Source of the DNA: Jeongeupia sp. USM3
Lineage (GTDB): Bacteria; Pseudomonadota; Gammaproteobacteria; Burkholderiales; Chitinibacteraceae
NCBI RefSeq assembly: GCF_001808185.1
Contig: NZ_CP017668.1
Coordinates: 434,001-498,000, forward strand
Direction: 5' to 3'
Length of the DNA: 64,000 nucleotides
Every line of letters starts with the position of its first letter. Position 1 is the first letter of the stretch. The notes under the pieces were generated by a model. That model was not told the origin of the DNA and ran no database searches. It saw only the letters and a program-made list of their open reading frames with translations. The position numbers were made by a program, and so were the translations under genes. Of the stretch, positions 48,580 to 58,123 are shown piece by piece.

Positions 48580-49956
48580 CTACTGGCGTCGCCAGCTGGT
48601 TCCCTGCGGGCCATCCTCGATGACGATGCCGGCGGCGGCCAGCTCGTCACGCAAACGATCGGACTCGGCCCAGTCCTTCGCCGCCCTCGCCGCCTTGCGT
48701 GCGGCAATCGCAGCGTCGACCTTTTCGGCCGTCCATTCGCCGGCATCGCCGCCCTGCAGAAAGGCTTGCGGGTCGCTCTCCAGCAAGCCCAGTACGGCAG
48801 CCAGCGCCTTCAGCTCGCCCGACAATTGCGCCGACTGCTGCCGGTTGGCTTCGTGCGCCAGCTCGAACAGCACGGCCACGGCTTCGACGGTATTGAAATC
48901 GTCGTCCATCGCGGCCTTGAAGCGTGCCGCATACGGGCTCTGCCAGTCGATGGCGACATCGGCCGGTGGCACCCCCTTGAGTGCGGTGTACAGTCGCGTC
49001 AGCGCATTCCTGGCATCGTTCAGGTGCACGTCCGAGTAGTTGAGCGGACTGCGGTAGTGGGCGCGCAGGATGAAGAAGCGCACGACTTCGGCATCGAACT
49101 TCTGCAGTACTTCGCGGATCGTGAAGAAGTTGCCCAGGCTCTTGGACATCTTCTCGTTGTCGACGCGGATGAAACCGTTGTGCATCCAGTAGTTGACGTA
49201 GGCATGACCGCTGGCGCCTTCGGACTGGGCGATCTCGTTCTCGTGGTGCGGGAACTGCAGGTCGGCGCCGCCGCCGTGGATGTCGAAATGGCTGCCGAGG
49301 TGGTGGCAGCTCATCGCCGAGCACTCGATATGCCAGCCCGGCCGGCCTTCGCCCCAGGGCGATGCCCACTTGGCGTCCTGCGGCTCGTCCACCTTGGCGG
49401 CCTTCCACAGCACGAAATCGAGCGGATCCTGCTTGTTGACGTCGACATCGACACGCTCGCCGGCGCGCAGGTCTTCGAGGCTCTTGCCCGAAAGCTTGCC
49501 GTAGCCGTCGAACTTGCGCACCGCGTAGTACACGTCGCCGTTCGGCGCCGGGTAGGCCAGCCCCTTGTCGATCAGTTGCGCAATCAGATGGTGCATTTTA
49601 CCGACGAACTCGGTCGCCCGCGGCTCGTGATCGGGCTTCTGTACGCCGAGCGCCGCCGCATCCTCGTCCATGGCCGCGATGAAGCGCGCGGTCAGCGCGT
49701 TGATCGCCTCGCCGTTCTCGAGCGCACGCTTGATGATCTTGTCGTCGATGTCGGTGATATTGCGCACGTAATTGACGTCGTAACCCGACGCCCGCAACCA
49801 GCGCGCCACCATGTCGAACACCACCATCACCCGCGCGTGGCCGAGATGACAGTAGTCGTACACCGTCATGCCGCAGACGTACATATTGACCTTGCCGGCA
49901 TGGATGGGGGTGAAGACCTGCTTCTCGCGTGCGAGGGTGTTGTAGAGGCTGAGCAT
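48580..49956 (-). CDS. cysS: Cysteinyl-tRNA synthetase
   Basis: 458 residues, class I. The HIGH signature is CHLGHARVMVVFD; KMSKS is NEKMSKSLGNFF near residue 266. Zinc ligands are in YVCGMTVYD, WHIECSAMS and the GGGADLQFPHHENE block. The C-terminal anticodon domain contains DAAIAARKAARAAKDWAESD. Start at 49956 (MLSLYNTLAREKQVF), as in most homologues. Monocistronic by its neighbours. Confidence 0.97.
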   Translation of the reverse strand: MLSLYNTLAREKQVFTPIHAGKVNMYVCGMTVYDYCHLGHARVMVVFDMVARWLRASGYDVNYVRNITDIDDKIIKRALENGEAINALTARFIAAMDEDAAALGVQKPDHEPRATEFVGKMHHLIAQLIDKGLAYPAPNGDVYYAVRKFDGYGKLSGKSLEDLRAGERVDVDVNKQDPLDFVLWKAAKVDEPQDAKWASPWGEGRPGWHIECSAMSCHHLGSHFDIHGGGADLQFPHHENEIAQSEGASGHAYVNYWMHNGFIRVDNEKMSKSLGNFFTIREVLQKFDAEVVRFFILRAHYRSPLNYSDVHLNDARNALTRLYTALKGVPPADVAIDWQSPYAARFKAAMDDDFNTVEAVAVLFELAHEANRQQSAQLSGELKALAAVLGLLESDPQAFLQGGDAGEWTAEKVDAAIAARKAARAAKDWAESDRLRDELAAAGIVIEDGPQGTSWRRQ

Positions 49957-50039
49957 GGTAAGTGCGTAAGGTGGAACGAACCGTTGATTCTAACAGACTG
50001 GCACCGCGTCACTAAGCCGCGCGGAACGGTTCGGACATA

Positions 50040-50067
50040 AAAAAAGGACGCCCGAAGGCGTCCTTTC
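50040..50067 (-). terminator. Rho-independent terminator after the chitinase gene
   Basis: AAAGGACGCC, a 4-base loop and GGCGTCCTTT with a T-run in the leftward direction, 16 bases after the chitinase stop. Confidence 0.88.
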
Positions 50068-50082
50068 ACGAGGCCGGCGCGC

Positions 50083-51849
50083 TTACTTCTTCAGCGCATC
50101 GGCCAGCGTCTTGCTCAGCTCGCCGTCGGCCGTATCGTTCGACAGCTCCCAGAACATCACGCCGCCGAGCTTGTTCTTCTTCACGAACTCGACCTTCTCC
50201 TGCAGCGCCTGCGGGTCGTCGTAGTTCCATACTTCGTTGCCGCTGAGCTTCCAGACGGCGCGGGTCTTGTCGTCACGGAACACCTTGCCCGGCGCGGTCT
50301 TGATCTGCGCGTACGGCTTGCTGCCCTGTTCGACCGGCCCCTTGGCCGGGCCGCTGGCCGGCTGGTACATGCCGTTGTTGTCGGTGCTCTTGACCATCCA
50401 GCCGTAGCCGTAGAACGGCACGCCCAGCACCAGCTTCTGCGACGGCACTTTCTCGAGGTAATCCTTGACCGTATAGTCGATCGCGAACTGGTCCTTCTTG
50501 CTGCCGTACAGATTGGCGTGCGGCTGACTCTGGTTGGCCCAGCCGTTGCTGAAGTCGTAGGTCATGATGTTGATGAAATCGAGCGACGGATGGATCTTGT
50601 CCAGTTCCATCATCGCCGACTTGTCGCTGGCGGCCGGACTGGCGATCGTCAGCATCAGGCCGGGCTTGACCGCGTCGAGCTGCTTGCGGAACTCGGCCAG
50701 CAAGGCGGTGAAGTTCTTGGTGTCCTCCTTGCGGACGATATTGCCTTTCTCGCCCTCGGCGGCAGGGTATTCCCAGTCGACGTCGATCCCGTCGAACACG
50801 CCGGCGGCGAGCCCGCTCACCAGCTTGCCCTGCTTGTCCGGCACGTTGCCCTTGATATAGGCGTCGACGCAGGATTTGACGAAGGCTTCGCGGTTCTGCG
50901 GCAGCGCCGCATCCGAGAAGTACTTCGACCAGCTCCAGCCACCCAGGCTGATCACGACCTTGAGGTTCGGATTGGCCTTCTTCAGCTGCTTGAGCTGATT
51001 CCAGTGCCCGAACAGTCCCTTGTCGCCCAGATCGTCCTTGCCGTCGAGCGTGTGCGCCTTCGGCACCGGATCCCAGTAATCGTCCGCCGCCGCGCCAACA
51101 CCCTTGGCCTCGACACCGACGACACACTTGTTGTCCTTGACGTTGGCAAAGGCGTAGTTGATCACCGTCAGTCGCTTGGCCGCGCCCGAGGTTTCGATGT
51201 CCTTCACCCAGTAATTGCTGTTGTGCTTGGCCCAGGCCGGGAAATAACCGACCATCTGCGGCGACTTCGGCGCCGGCACGCCGGTAACGGCGACGGCCGC
51301 GGCGGCCTTGGTGCCGGCCGACGCTGCGGCGTCACCCTTCCGCACCAGCTTGATGTTGTCGAAATAGATGTCCTTGCCCGCGCCGGCCGAGCTGGTCCAT
51401 TGCTCGAGCGCCAGGTGGAAGTCGAAACGCCCCTTGAAGTCGAGGTCGTAATGCTCCCACTTGCCGGTGTCCTTGATCCGGTCCGGAAAACCGGAATTGG
51501 CCGTGCCGGCCAGCCACTGGTCGCGCCCCGGGAATTCGGCGGTCACGCCGATGACGCCACCGCAGTTGCCGCCGCAGGTGCCGAGGTAATCGAACGACAG
51601 CACATACTTGCCTTCGGGAAACTGCTCTTTGGTGAAGATGTCGCCGCCGTACACCGGCTTGTCGAAGCGCGCGACCTTGTTGCCGGGCTTGAGCGGATCG
51701 TCGACCAGCGAGGCGTTCATCGGCACCGAGCCGTCGCCGCGCTGGCCGACCCACTTGGCCAGATCACCCTCGAAGTTTTCCTCGAATACCACGCTGTCCG
51801 CGTGCGCAAACGCCGCCGTGAGCAAGAGCGGCAATACCAGACGTTTCAT
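50083..51849 (-). CDS. Secreted GH18 chitinase with N-terminal carbohydrate-binding-like domain
   Basis: 588 residues. Signal peptide MKRLVLPLLLTAAFAHA. Residues ~20-200 form a beta-sandwich (VVFEENFEGDLAKWVGQRGD ... KDIYFDNIKLVRKG) like CBM4/9-type modules. A short alanine linker leads to the GH18 barrel with SLGGWSWSKYF and the catalytic FDGIDVDWEYP (Glu360 as proton donor; DxxDxDxE intact). YDFSNGW and MFWELSNDT are later barrel strands. It hydrolyses chitin outside the cell. The ATG at 51849 is the signal peptide start; the longer frame to 51981 is rejected. No chitin-sugar regulator is adjacent. An MFWEL C-terminus suggests an endo-type chitinase, but mode is not decided. Confidence 0.92.
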   Translation of the reverse strand: MKRLVLPLLLTAAFAHADSVVFEENFEGDLAKWVGQRGDGSVPMNASLVDDPLKPGNKVARFDKPVYGGDIFTKEQFPEGKYVLSFDYLGTCGGNCGGVIGVTAEFPGRDQWLAGTANSGFPDRIKDTGKWEHYDLDFKGRFDFHLALEQWTSSAGAGKDIYFDNIKLVRKGDAAASAGTKAAAAVAVTGVPAPKSPQMVGYFPAWAKHNSNYWVKDIETSGAAKRLTVINYAFANVKDNKCVVGVEAKGVGAAADDYWDPVPKAHTLDGKDDLGDKGLFGHWNQLKQLKKANPNLKVVISLGGWSWSKYFSDAALPQNREAFVKSCVDAYIKGNVPDKQGKLVSGLAAGVFDGIDVDWEYPAAEGEKGNIVRKEDTKNFTALLAEFRKQLDAVKPGLMLTIASPAASDKSAMMELDKIHPSLDFINIMTYDFSNGWANQSQPHANLYGSKKDQFAIDYTVKDYLEKVPSQKLVLGVPFYGYGWMVKSTDNNGMYQPASGPAKGPVEQGSKPYAQIKTAPGKVFRDDKTRAVWKLSGNEVWNYDDPQALQEKVEFVKKNKLGGVMFWELSNDTADGELSKTLADALKK

Positions 51850-51993
51850 TTTCGACCCCACCTTCGTTTTTGTGAATGTTGGCGCGGCGGCTTGCAGCCG
51901 GCCGCAGATGGCGGAATCAAGTGTAGCGTCGGAATACCCGACTACAGCGGATGCCGTATTGCGCTGACGCGCAAATGTCACAACCGGCCCTGC

Positions 51994-52512
51994 TCAGCCC
52001 GCCGTGGCGCGGCGCGCCTTTTCGGCTTCGCGGCGCGCCCGGAAGAACGCCCGCAGCTGCGCGGCCGCCTCGTCGGCCAAGAGCCCGCCGACAACTTCGG
52101 TCTGGTGGTTGAGGCGACGATCCGGAAACGGGTTGATCACGCTACCGGCGGCGCCGGTTTTGGGGTCGGTTGTTGCGTAGACGATGCGCGCCAGCCGCGC
52201 GTGCAGCATCGCGCCCGCACACATCAGGCAGGGCTCCAGCGTCACGTAGAGCTGCGCACCGGGCAGGCGGTAATTGCCGAGCCGTTGCGCCGCGTCACGC
52301 AAGGCCAGCATCTCGGCATGTGCACTAGGGTCGTGCAGCGTGATCGGCTGGTTGCAGCCGCGGCCGACGATCTCGCCGTCGATCACGACGACCGCGCCGA
52401 CCGGCACCTCGCCCAGGGCACAGGCGCGCGCCGCTTCGGCCAGCGCTTCGCGCATGAAGCCGGCATCGGCGTCGGTCCAATCCGGCGCCGGCGAGCAGAC
52501 GACCTCGCTCAT
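51994..52512 (-). CDS. tadA: tRNA(adenosine-34) deaminase TadA
   Basis: 172 residues. It converts A34 of tRNA-Arg(ACG) to inosine. Zinc/deaminase motifs: DPSAHAEMLAL (HAE) and LEPCLMCAGAMLHARLARIVY (PCxxC), then YATTDPKTGAAGS. Start at 52512 overlaps the recN stop by 4 bases, so it is translationally coupled to recN. The frame to 52722 is an overlap artefact. The C-terminus is arginine-rich. Confidence 0.92.
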   Translation of the reverse strand: MSEVVCSPAPDWTDADAGFMREALAEAARACALGEVPVGAVVVIDGEIVGRGCNQPITLHDPSAHAEMLALRDAAQRLGNYRLPGAQLYVTLEPCLMCAGAMLHARLARIVYATTDPKTGAAGSVINPFPDRRLNHQTEVVGGLLADEAAAQLRAFFRARREAEKARRATAG

Positions 52513-54176
52513 GCCGACTGGACCAGACCGAGCAGCTCGGCCGCGTGGCGTCGCGTGGTTTCGGTGATCTCCACGCCGCCGAGCATCCGGGCGATCTCCT
52601 CGATGCGCTCGTCGCTCGCCAGCGGGCGCACCGCACTGACGATGCCGGCCGGCGTATTGGCCTTGCTGACCTGCAGATGCCGATGGCCGCAGGCGGCGAC
52701 TTGCGGCAAGTGGGTAATGCACAGTACCTGGCGGCTGGCACCCAGGTCGGCGAGCAGGCGCCCGACGATCTCGGCAACCCGTCCGCCGATGCCGACGTCG
52801 ACCTCGTCGAATACGAAGGTCGAAATCCCGCCCTGCGTTGCCGCGATCACCTGCAGCGCCAGGCTGATCCGCGACAACTCGCCACCGGAAACGATCTTGG
52901 CCATCGGTTTCGCGGGCGCATCGCCGTGGCCGACAAGAAACTCGACGCTCTCGGCGCCATGCGCGGACAATTTGTCGAGCGGGCTCAGTGCGATTTCGAA
53001 GCGGCTGTCGGCCAGCGCCAGCGGCCGCATCTCCCGCGTCACGGCCTCGGCCAGCGTCGGCGCCACGGCAGCCCGCTTGGCCGTCAATGCCTTGGCCAGC
53101 GCGCGCGTCGCCTTCTCGGCGCCGGCGACATCGGCCTCGAGCCGCGCCAGCCCGTCACGACCTCCGAGCGTATCGAGCCGCGCCTGCCATTCGGCCAGCA
53201 GGCCGGCGAGCTGTTCCGGCTCGCAGCGATACTTGCGCGCGGTGCGCCAGATTGCGTCCATGCGGGTTTCGACATCGGCCAGCCGCTGCGGATCGAGCTC
53301 GAGCCCGTCGGCATAGCGCCGCAGCGTATTCACCGCCTCGGCAAGCTGGGCATCGGTCGACGCCAGCAGTTCGCGCGCTTCGGCCAACCCGTCGTCGTAG
53401 CCGGCGAGTTCGTCGATACGGTGCTGCGCACCACCCAGCCAGCCCTGGCAGTTTTCGTCGCCGTCCGCCAGCGCCAGCAAGGCCGCCTGCACGCCGTCGA
53501 TCAGGCTGGCGGCATGGTGCAGCCGTTTGTGTTCGGCCTGCAGCGCGCCCCACTCGTCGTCGCCGAGCGCCAGTGCGGCGACCTCGTCAATCTGCCATTG
53601 CAGCCGCTCGCGCTCGGCCTCGAACGTCGCCGCATTGCGGTGCGCCGCGTCGAGCTCGTCCGCCAGCCTGCGCCAGCCGCGCCATGCTTCGGCCAGTTCG
53701 GCCGCCAGCGATTCGGCGCCGGCGTAGGCATCGAGCACCTGACGCTGCACCTCGGCACGCAACAGGCGCTGGTGCGCATGCTGGCCGTGGATGTCGACCA
53801 GCAGCTCGCCGACGGCCTTGAGTTGCGCCAGCGTCGCCGGACTGCCGTTGATGAAAGCGCGGTTCTTGCCGTGGATGTCGATGGTCCGGCGCAGCACCAG
53901 GCGAGCCGGATCGACATCGGCCAGGTCCGACTCGGCCAGCCATTCGCCGGCGGCCGGCACATCGCCCAGCTCGAACTCGGCGGCCAGCTCGGCACGCTCG
54001 CAGCCATGCCGGATGATGCCGCTCTCGGCCCGGTCGCCAAGGAGCAGACCCAACGCGTCGAGCACGATCGACTTGCCGGCGCCGGTCTCGCCGGTCAGCA
54101 CCGTGAGGCCGGCGGTGAAATCGAGCGCGAGCTCGTCGACGATGACGAAATTCTTGAGCCTGAGCGAAAGCAGCAT
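52509..54176 (-). CDS. recN: DNA repair protein RecN
   Basis: 555 residues, an SMC-like ATPase for double-strand break repair. N-terminal LKNFVIVDELALDFTAGLTV and Walker A GETGAGKSIVLDALG are diagnostic. The middle is coiled coil with many Ala/Arg/Glu. The C-terminal lobe has GGELSRISLALQVI (signature) and FVFDEVDVGIGGRVAEIVG (Walker B), then QVLCITHLPQVAA. It is transcribed leftward after nadK (30-base gap) and is coupled to tadA. No LexA box is visible just upstream because the spacer is so short. Confidence 0.95.
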   Translation of the reverse strand: MLLSLRLKNFVIVDELALDFTAGLTVLTGETGAGKSIVLDALGLLLGDRAESGIIRHGCERAELAAEFELGDVPAAGEWLAESDLADVDPARLVLRRTIDIHGKNRAFINGSPATLAQLKAVGELLVDIHGQHAHQRLLRAEVQRQVLDAYAGAESLAAELAEAWRGWRRLADELDAAHRNAATFEAERERLQWQIDEVAALALGDDEWGALQAEHKRLHHAASLIDGVQAALLALADGDENCQGWLGGAQHRIDELAGYDDGLAEARELLASTDAQLAEAVNTLRRYADGLELDPQRLADVETRMDAIWRTARKYRCEPEQLAGLLAEWQARLDTLGGRDGLARLEADVAGAEKATRALAKALTAKRAAVAPTLAEAVTREMRPLALADSRFEIALSPLDKLSAHGAESVEFLVGHGDAPAKPMAKIVSGGELSRISLALQVIAATQGGISTFVFDEVDVGIGGRVAEIVGRLLADLGASRQVLCITHLPQVAACGHRHLQVSKANTPAGIVSAVRPLASDERIEEIARMLGGVEITETTRRHAAELLGLVQSA

Positions 54177-54206
54177 GCGTTCGGGACGTCCGTTCGGGGT
54201 AAAGGG

Positions 54207-55082
54207 TTACTGCAGCTTGTGGCCCCAGTGCAGCTTGGCCCGGAGCATGTCGTAGTAGTTGTAGCCAACCGGGTGCAGGATGCGCAGCGTGTTGCGGTAG
54301 CGGCGGATGCGCACGCGGTCGTGCTCCTTGAGCTCGAAGTCCGACTGGTTGTCGAAATAGACCCGTGCGTCGTTGGCGCGCGTCAGCAGGAATTCGACTT
54401 CGGCGTCGTCGCTGACGACGATCGGCCGGTTCGACAGCGATTGCGGGCAGATCGGCACCAGCGTTACCGCCGGCAGGCTCGGATGCAGGATGGGCCCGCC
54501 CGACGCCAGCGCGTAAGCGGTCGAACCGGTCGGTGTGCTGACGATCAGTCCGTCCGAGCGCTGGCTGTAGACGAACTGGCGGTCGATGATGATTTCGAAC
54601 TCGATCATCGAGCCGGTCGAACCGCGGCTGAATACGACGTCGTTGAACGCCAGCGACGGACCGAACTCCTCGTCGCCGCGGCAGATCGTCGTTTCGAGCA
54701 GGATGCGCTCCTCGGGGACGAAAGCGCCGGACAGCATGTCGCCGATCACTTTCTCCATCTCGCCGAGCGGCACGTCGGTCATGAAGCCGAGCCGCCCCTG
54801 GTTCACGCCGATCAGCGGAATCCGGTACGGCGCCACAAGGCGTGCGATGCCGAGCATGGTGCCGTCGCCGCCCATCACGATCACCAGATCGGCGAGCCGG
54901 CCGATCATTTCGCGCGCCACGGTCGGGTAGGCGGCGATGCCGTGCTCGGCCGCCGCCTCCTCGTCGATCAGCACGCTTGCACCGCGCGCGGTCAGCATCG
55001 CCGCGAGGCGGGCCATCGGTTCGGCGATGGTCGGCGTGCTTCGCCGGCCGACCAGCGCCACGGTCTTGAACAGGGTTGTCAT
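54207..55082 (-). CDS. nadK: NAD kinase
   Basis: 291 residues, normal length. It phosphorylates NAD to NADP. The GGDGT motif is at residues 71-75 (VIVMGGDGTMLGIARL). NQGRLGFMTDV and STPTGSTAYALASGGP are the second and third conserved blocks. The ATG at 55082 is preceded by GGAT; the frame to 55151 and an ATG at 55094 have poorer sites. It is the first gene of a leftward nadK-recN-tadA unit, divergent from hrcA over 94 bases. Confidence 0.95.
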   Translation of the reverse strand: MTTLFKTVALVGRRSTPTIAEPMARLAAMLTARGASVLIDEEAAAEHGIAAYPTVAREMIGRLADLVIVMGGDGTMLGIARLVAPYRIPLIGVNQGRLGFMTDVPLGEMEKVIGDMLSGAFVPEERILLETTICRGDEEFGPSLAFNDVVFSRGSTGSMIEFEIIIDRQFVYSQRSDGLIVSTPTGSTAYALASGGPILHPSLPAVTLVPICPQSLSNRPIVVSDDAEVEFLLTRANDARVYFDNQSDFELKEHDRVRIRRYRNTLRILHPVGYNYYDMLRAKLHWGHKLQ

Positions 55083-55176
55083 TGCGATATCCATTCGGGT
55101 GGCCAGCGGCCACCATGGCGGAATTAAACCATAGCCACCCCGGGCACGCACACGGCAACGGCGTTAGAATCGGAGC

Positions 55177-56193
55177 ATGCTCAGCGAACGCGCCCAACAT
55201 CTGCTCACGGCCCTCGTCGAACGGTATATCGCCGACGGCCAGCCGGTCGGATCGAAGACCCTGTCCCAGGCCAGCGGCCTGGTGGTCAGCCCGGCGACGA
55301 TCCGCAACGTCATGGCCGAACTCGAAGACCTCGGTTTCATCGCCAGCCCGCACACCTCGGCCGGGCGGATACCGACGGCGCGCGGCTACCGCTTTTTCGT
55401 CGACTCGCTGATGGTGATGCAGTCACTCGACCGGCTCGAGCGGACCGCTACGCCCGAGGTTGGCGGCTTGCCCAAGGGCAATCCGCAGCGCTCGATCGCT
55501 GCCGCATCGCAACTGGTATCGCAACTGACGCACTTCGCCGGCGTTGTCATGCTGCCCAAAAGGCAGGAGGCCATCCTCACGCACATCGAGTTCCTGCAAC
55601 TCGGCGAGAACCGCGTACTGCTGATCCTCGTCACCGCCGACGGCGACGTGCAGAACCGCATCCTGACCACACAGACCGCCTACACGCCGGCACAGCTGAC
55701 CGAAGCCGCCAATTTTCTCAACGCCCACTGCGCCGGCAAGACTTTCGGCCATCTGCGCAGCGTCGTCCAGGCCGAGGTGCACGCACTGAAGGGCGAGCTC
55801 GTCGCCCTGCTCAACGCGGCGGCGCAGGACGAAATGGCCTCGTCGGGCAGCGACGCGGTGCTGATCTCGGGCGAGCGCAACCTGCTCGACAGCGACGATC
55901 TGGCGTCGAACATGGGCCGGCTGCGCCAGCTGTTCGAGCTGTTCGACCGCAAGACCGCGCTGCTGCAGCTGCTCGACGTCGGCAACCGCGCCGAAGGCGT
56001 GCAGATCTATATCGGCGGCGAATCGGGTCTCGAGCCGCTCGGCGACTGCTCGGTCATCACCGCGCCGTACCGCAGCAACGGCGAGATTGTCGGCACGCTC
56101 GGCGTGATCGGCCCGACCCGGATGGCCTACGAGCGCGTGATCCCGATCGTCAACGTCACCGCCAAGCTGCTGTCCAGCGCGCTGTCGCAATAA
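55177..56193 (+). CDS. hrcA: Heat-inducible transcription repressor HrcA
   Basis: 338 residues. HrcA represses groE/dnaK operons at CIRCE elements (TTAGCACTC-N9-GAGTGCTAA). An N-terminal winged helix (RAQHLLTALVERYIADGQPV, VVSPATIRNVMAELEDLGFI, SPHTSAGRIPTARGYRFFVD) is typical. The C-terminal dimer and GAF-like parts follow. No CIRCE sequence is visible in this window. GGAG precedes the ATG. It is divergent from nadK and followed 34 bases later by mltB. Confidence 0.95.
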   Translation: MLSERAQHLLTALVERYIADGQPVGSKTLSQASGLVVSPATIRNVMAELEDLGFIASPHTSAGRIPTARGYRFFVDSLMVMQSLDRLERTATPEVGGLPKGNPQRSIAAASQLVSQLTHFAGVVMLPKRQEAILTHIEFLQLGENRVLLILVTADGDVQNRILTTQTAYTPAQLTEAANFLNAHCAGKTFGHLRSVVQAEVHALKGELVALLNAAAQDEMASSGSDAVLISGERNLLDSDDLASNMGRLRQLFELFDRKTALLQLLDVGNRAEGVQIYIGGESGLEPLGDCSVITAPYRSNGEIVGTLGVIGPTRMAYERVIPIVNVTAKLLSSALSQ

Positions 56194-56227
56194 ATCAAAC
56201 CGTCCGGCCCAGCCGCTTGAGGAATCC

Positions 56228-57259
56228 ATGCGCACCACCCTGATCTGCACCCTGCTTTCGCTCGCCCTGACCGCACCGGCGCTCGCCGATGACGCCCTGA
56301 TTGCCCGGCCCGATGTGCAGCAATACCTGAACGACGTCGCCGCCAGTGAAAACATGCCCCGCGACAAGCTCGATGCGCTGTTTGCGCAGGTACAGCTCAA
56401 GCCGAACATCCTCGCCATCCTCGATCGCCCGTCGACCAGCCGCCCGTGGTACCAGTTCCGCGGCAACTTCGTGAATCCGGCGCGCATCAAGGCCGGAACG
56501 AAGTTCTGGCAAGCCAATGCCGCCACGCTCGCCGCGGTCTCCGCGCGCTATGGCGTGCCTGCCGAGGTGATCGTCGCGATCATCGGCGCCGAAACCAACT
56601 ACGGCAGCAATACCGGCAGCTTCCGCGTCATCGACGCATTGTCGACCGTCGCCTTCGATTACCCGCGCCGCGCCGACTTCTTCAGAAAGGAGCTGACCCA
56701 GTTCCTGCTGCTGGCGCGCGAGGAGAACGAGGATCCGCTGTCGTTCAAGGGTTCGTACGCCGGCGCGATGGGCTGGCCGCAATTCATGCCGTCGAGCTTC
56801 CGCCAGTACGCGGTCGACTGGAGCGGCGACCACCATCGCGACATCTGGAACAACGCCGATGACGCGATCGCCAGCGTCGCCAACTATCTCGCCGCGCACG
56901 GCTGGGAGAAGAACGGCCCGACGATGGATGTCGTCAACGTCGACAGCGACCAGGTCGACGCGCTGCTGGCTGACAAGTTCAACCTGCATTACACGGTGGC
57001 CGAGATGATGGCCAAGGGTATCAAGCCGCTGCACGAAGTCGACCCGCAACGGAAGGCGGTGCTGTTCGCGCTCGATACCGAGCCGGATTTCACCCGCTAC
57101 TACCTCGGCTACACGAACTTCTACGTCATCACCCGCTACAACAAGAGCACGCTGTATGCGAGCGCCGTGCTCGAACTGGCCGAGGGCATCAAGTCGGCCT
57201 ACGGCGAAGCCGCCACGGCGCCGAAAAGCACCGGCAGCTGGGGCAAGCCCAAGCCGTAA
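56228..57259 (+). CDS. mltB: Membrane-bound/periplasmic lytic murein transglycosylase B
   Basis: 343 residues. It cleaves peptidoglycan glycosidic bonds with anhydro-muropeptide formation. Signal peptide MRTTLICTLLSLALTAPALA, but no standard lipobox, so it is probably soluble in the periplasm rather than a lipoprotein as in E. coli MltB. The catalytic Glu is in VIVAIIGAETNYGSNTG; further SLT blocks are YAGAMGWPQFMPSSFRQYAV and DAIASVANYLAAHGW. It follows hrcA by 34 bases on the same strand and ends at a terminator. Confidence 0.92.
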   Translation: MRTTLICTLLSLALTAPALADDALIARPDVQQYLNDVAASENMPRDKLDALFAQVQLKPNILAILDRPSTSRPWYQFRGNFVNPARIKAGTKFWQANAATLAAVSARYGVPAEVIVAIIGAETNYGSNTGSFRVIDALSTVAFDYPRRADFFRKELTQFLLLAREENEDPLSFKGSYAGAMGWPQFMPSSFRQYAVDWSGDHHRDIWNNADDAIASVANYLAAHGWEKNGPTMDVVNVDSDQVDALLADKFNLHYTVAEMMAKGIKPLHEVDPQRKAVLFALDTEPDFTRYYLGYTNFYVITRYNKSTLYASAVLELAEGIKSAYGEAATAPKSTGSWGKPKP

Positions 57260-57264
57260 ACGTC

Positions 57265-57295
57265 AAAATGGCCGGCAATGCCGGCCATTTTTCCT
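57265..57295. terminator. Terminator between mltB and rlmB
   Basis: AAAATGGCCGGCA and TGCCGGCCATTTTT form a perfect stem, with runs of A and T. It serves the converging mltB and rlmB genes. Confidence 0.9.
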
Positions 57296-57307
57296 AGCGC
57301 CCGCGAA

Positions 57308-58045
57308 TCAGCGCAGCGAAAGCTGCCGGCGCGTCTCGGCCAGCACGATCCCGGTCGCAACCGACACATTGAGGCTCTCGACCGAGCCGTACATCGGGAT
57401 CGACACCAGCTGGTCGCAATGCTCGCGCGTCAAGCGGCGCATCCCCTCGCCCTCGTTCCCCAGCACCCAGGCGATGCCGCCGCGGGCCTCGAAGTGGTGC
57501 AGGTCGGTATCGGCTTCGGCGGCAGTGCCGACGATCCAGACGTCGCGCTCCTTCAGCTCGCGCAGCGTTCGCGCCAGATTGGTCACCATCACGTACGGCA
57601 CCGTTTCGGCCGCGCCGCAGGCAACCTTCGACACGGTCGCATTGATGCCGACCGACTTGTCCTTCGGCGCGATCACCGCGTGCACGCCCATCGCGTCGGC
57701 GACGCGCAGGCAGGCGCCGAGGTTGTGCGGGTCGGTGATGCCGTCGAGCACCAGCAGGAACGGTGGCTCATCGAGCGCTTCGAGCACATCGTCGAGCGCG
57801 ACGTACGACTTGGTCGGGTCGATCAGTGCCGCAACGCCCTGGTGCCGGGCCTTGCCGGTCAGCCCGTCGAGCCGGGCGACGTCGACCAGCACCACCTTGG
57901 CGCCCTGCTCTTCGGCAAGCTTGATCAGTTCCTTGGCGCGGGCATCGATGCGCGCGGCATTCAGGTACAGCTCGCGCACGCTGTCGGGAAAGCGCTTCAG
58001 TCGGGACGAAACGGCGTGAAAGCCGTGAATCAGTTTGTTTTGCAT
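57308..58045 (-). CDS. rlmB: 23S rRNA (guanosine-2'-O)-methyltransferase RlmB
   Basis: 245 residues, SpoU/SPOUT family. It methylates G2251 of 23S rRNA (E. coli numbering). N-terminal substrate-binding domain (QNKLIHGFHAVSSRL). The trefoil-knot SAM site is NLGACLRVADAMGVHAVIAP, WVLGNEGEGMRRL and IPMYGSVESLNVSVATGI. Upstream, the spacer of 78 bases separates it from the GGDEF-EAL gene on the same strand. Confidence 0.94.
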   Translation of the reverse strand: MQNKLIHGFHAVSSRLKRFPDSVRELYLNAARIDARAKELIKLAEEQGAKVVLVDVARLDGLTGKARHQGVAALIDPTKSYVALDDVLEALDEPPFLLVLDGITDPHNLGACLRVADAMGVHAVIAPKDKSVGINATVSKVACGAAETVPYVMVTNLARTLRELKERDVWIVGTAAEADTDLHHFEARGGIAWVLGNEGEGMRRLTREHCDQLVSIPMYGSVESLNVSVATGIVLAETRRQLSLR

Positions 58046-58123
58046 GGCGGGCGGCGACGAATCGCCGGCGGCGAAGATAGGAAAGCCGCAATTCTAGCAG
58101 CCGCGGCGAGCCGGCCGGCAATA

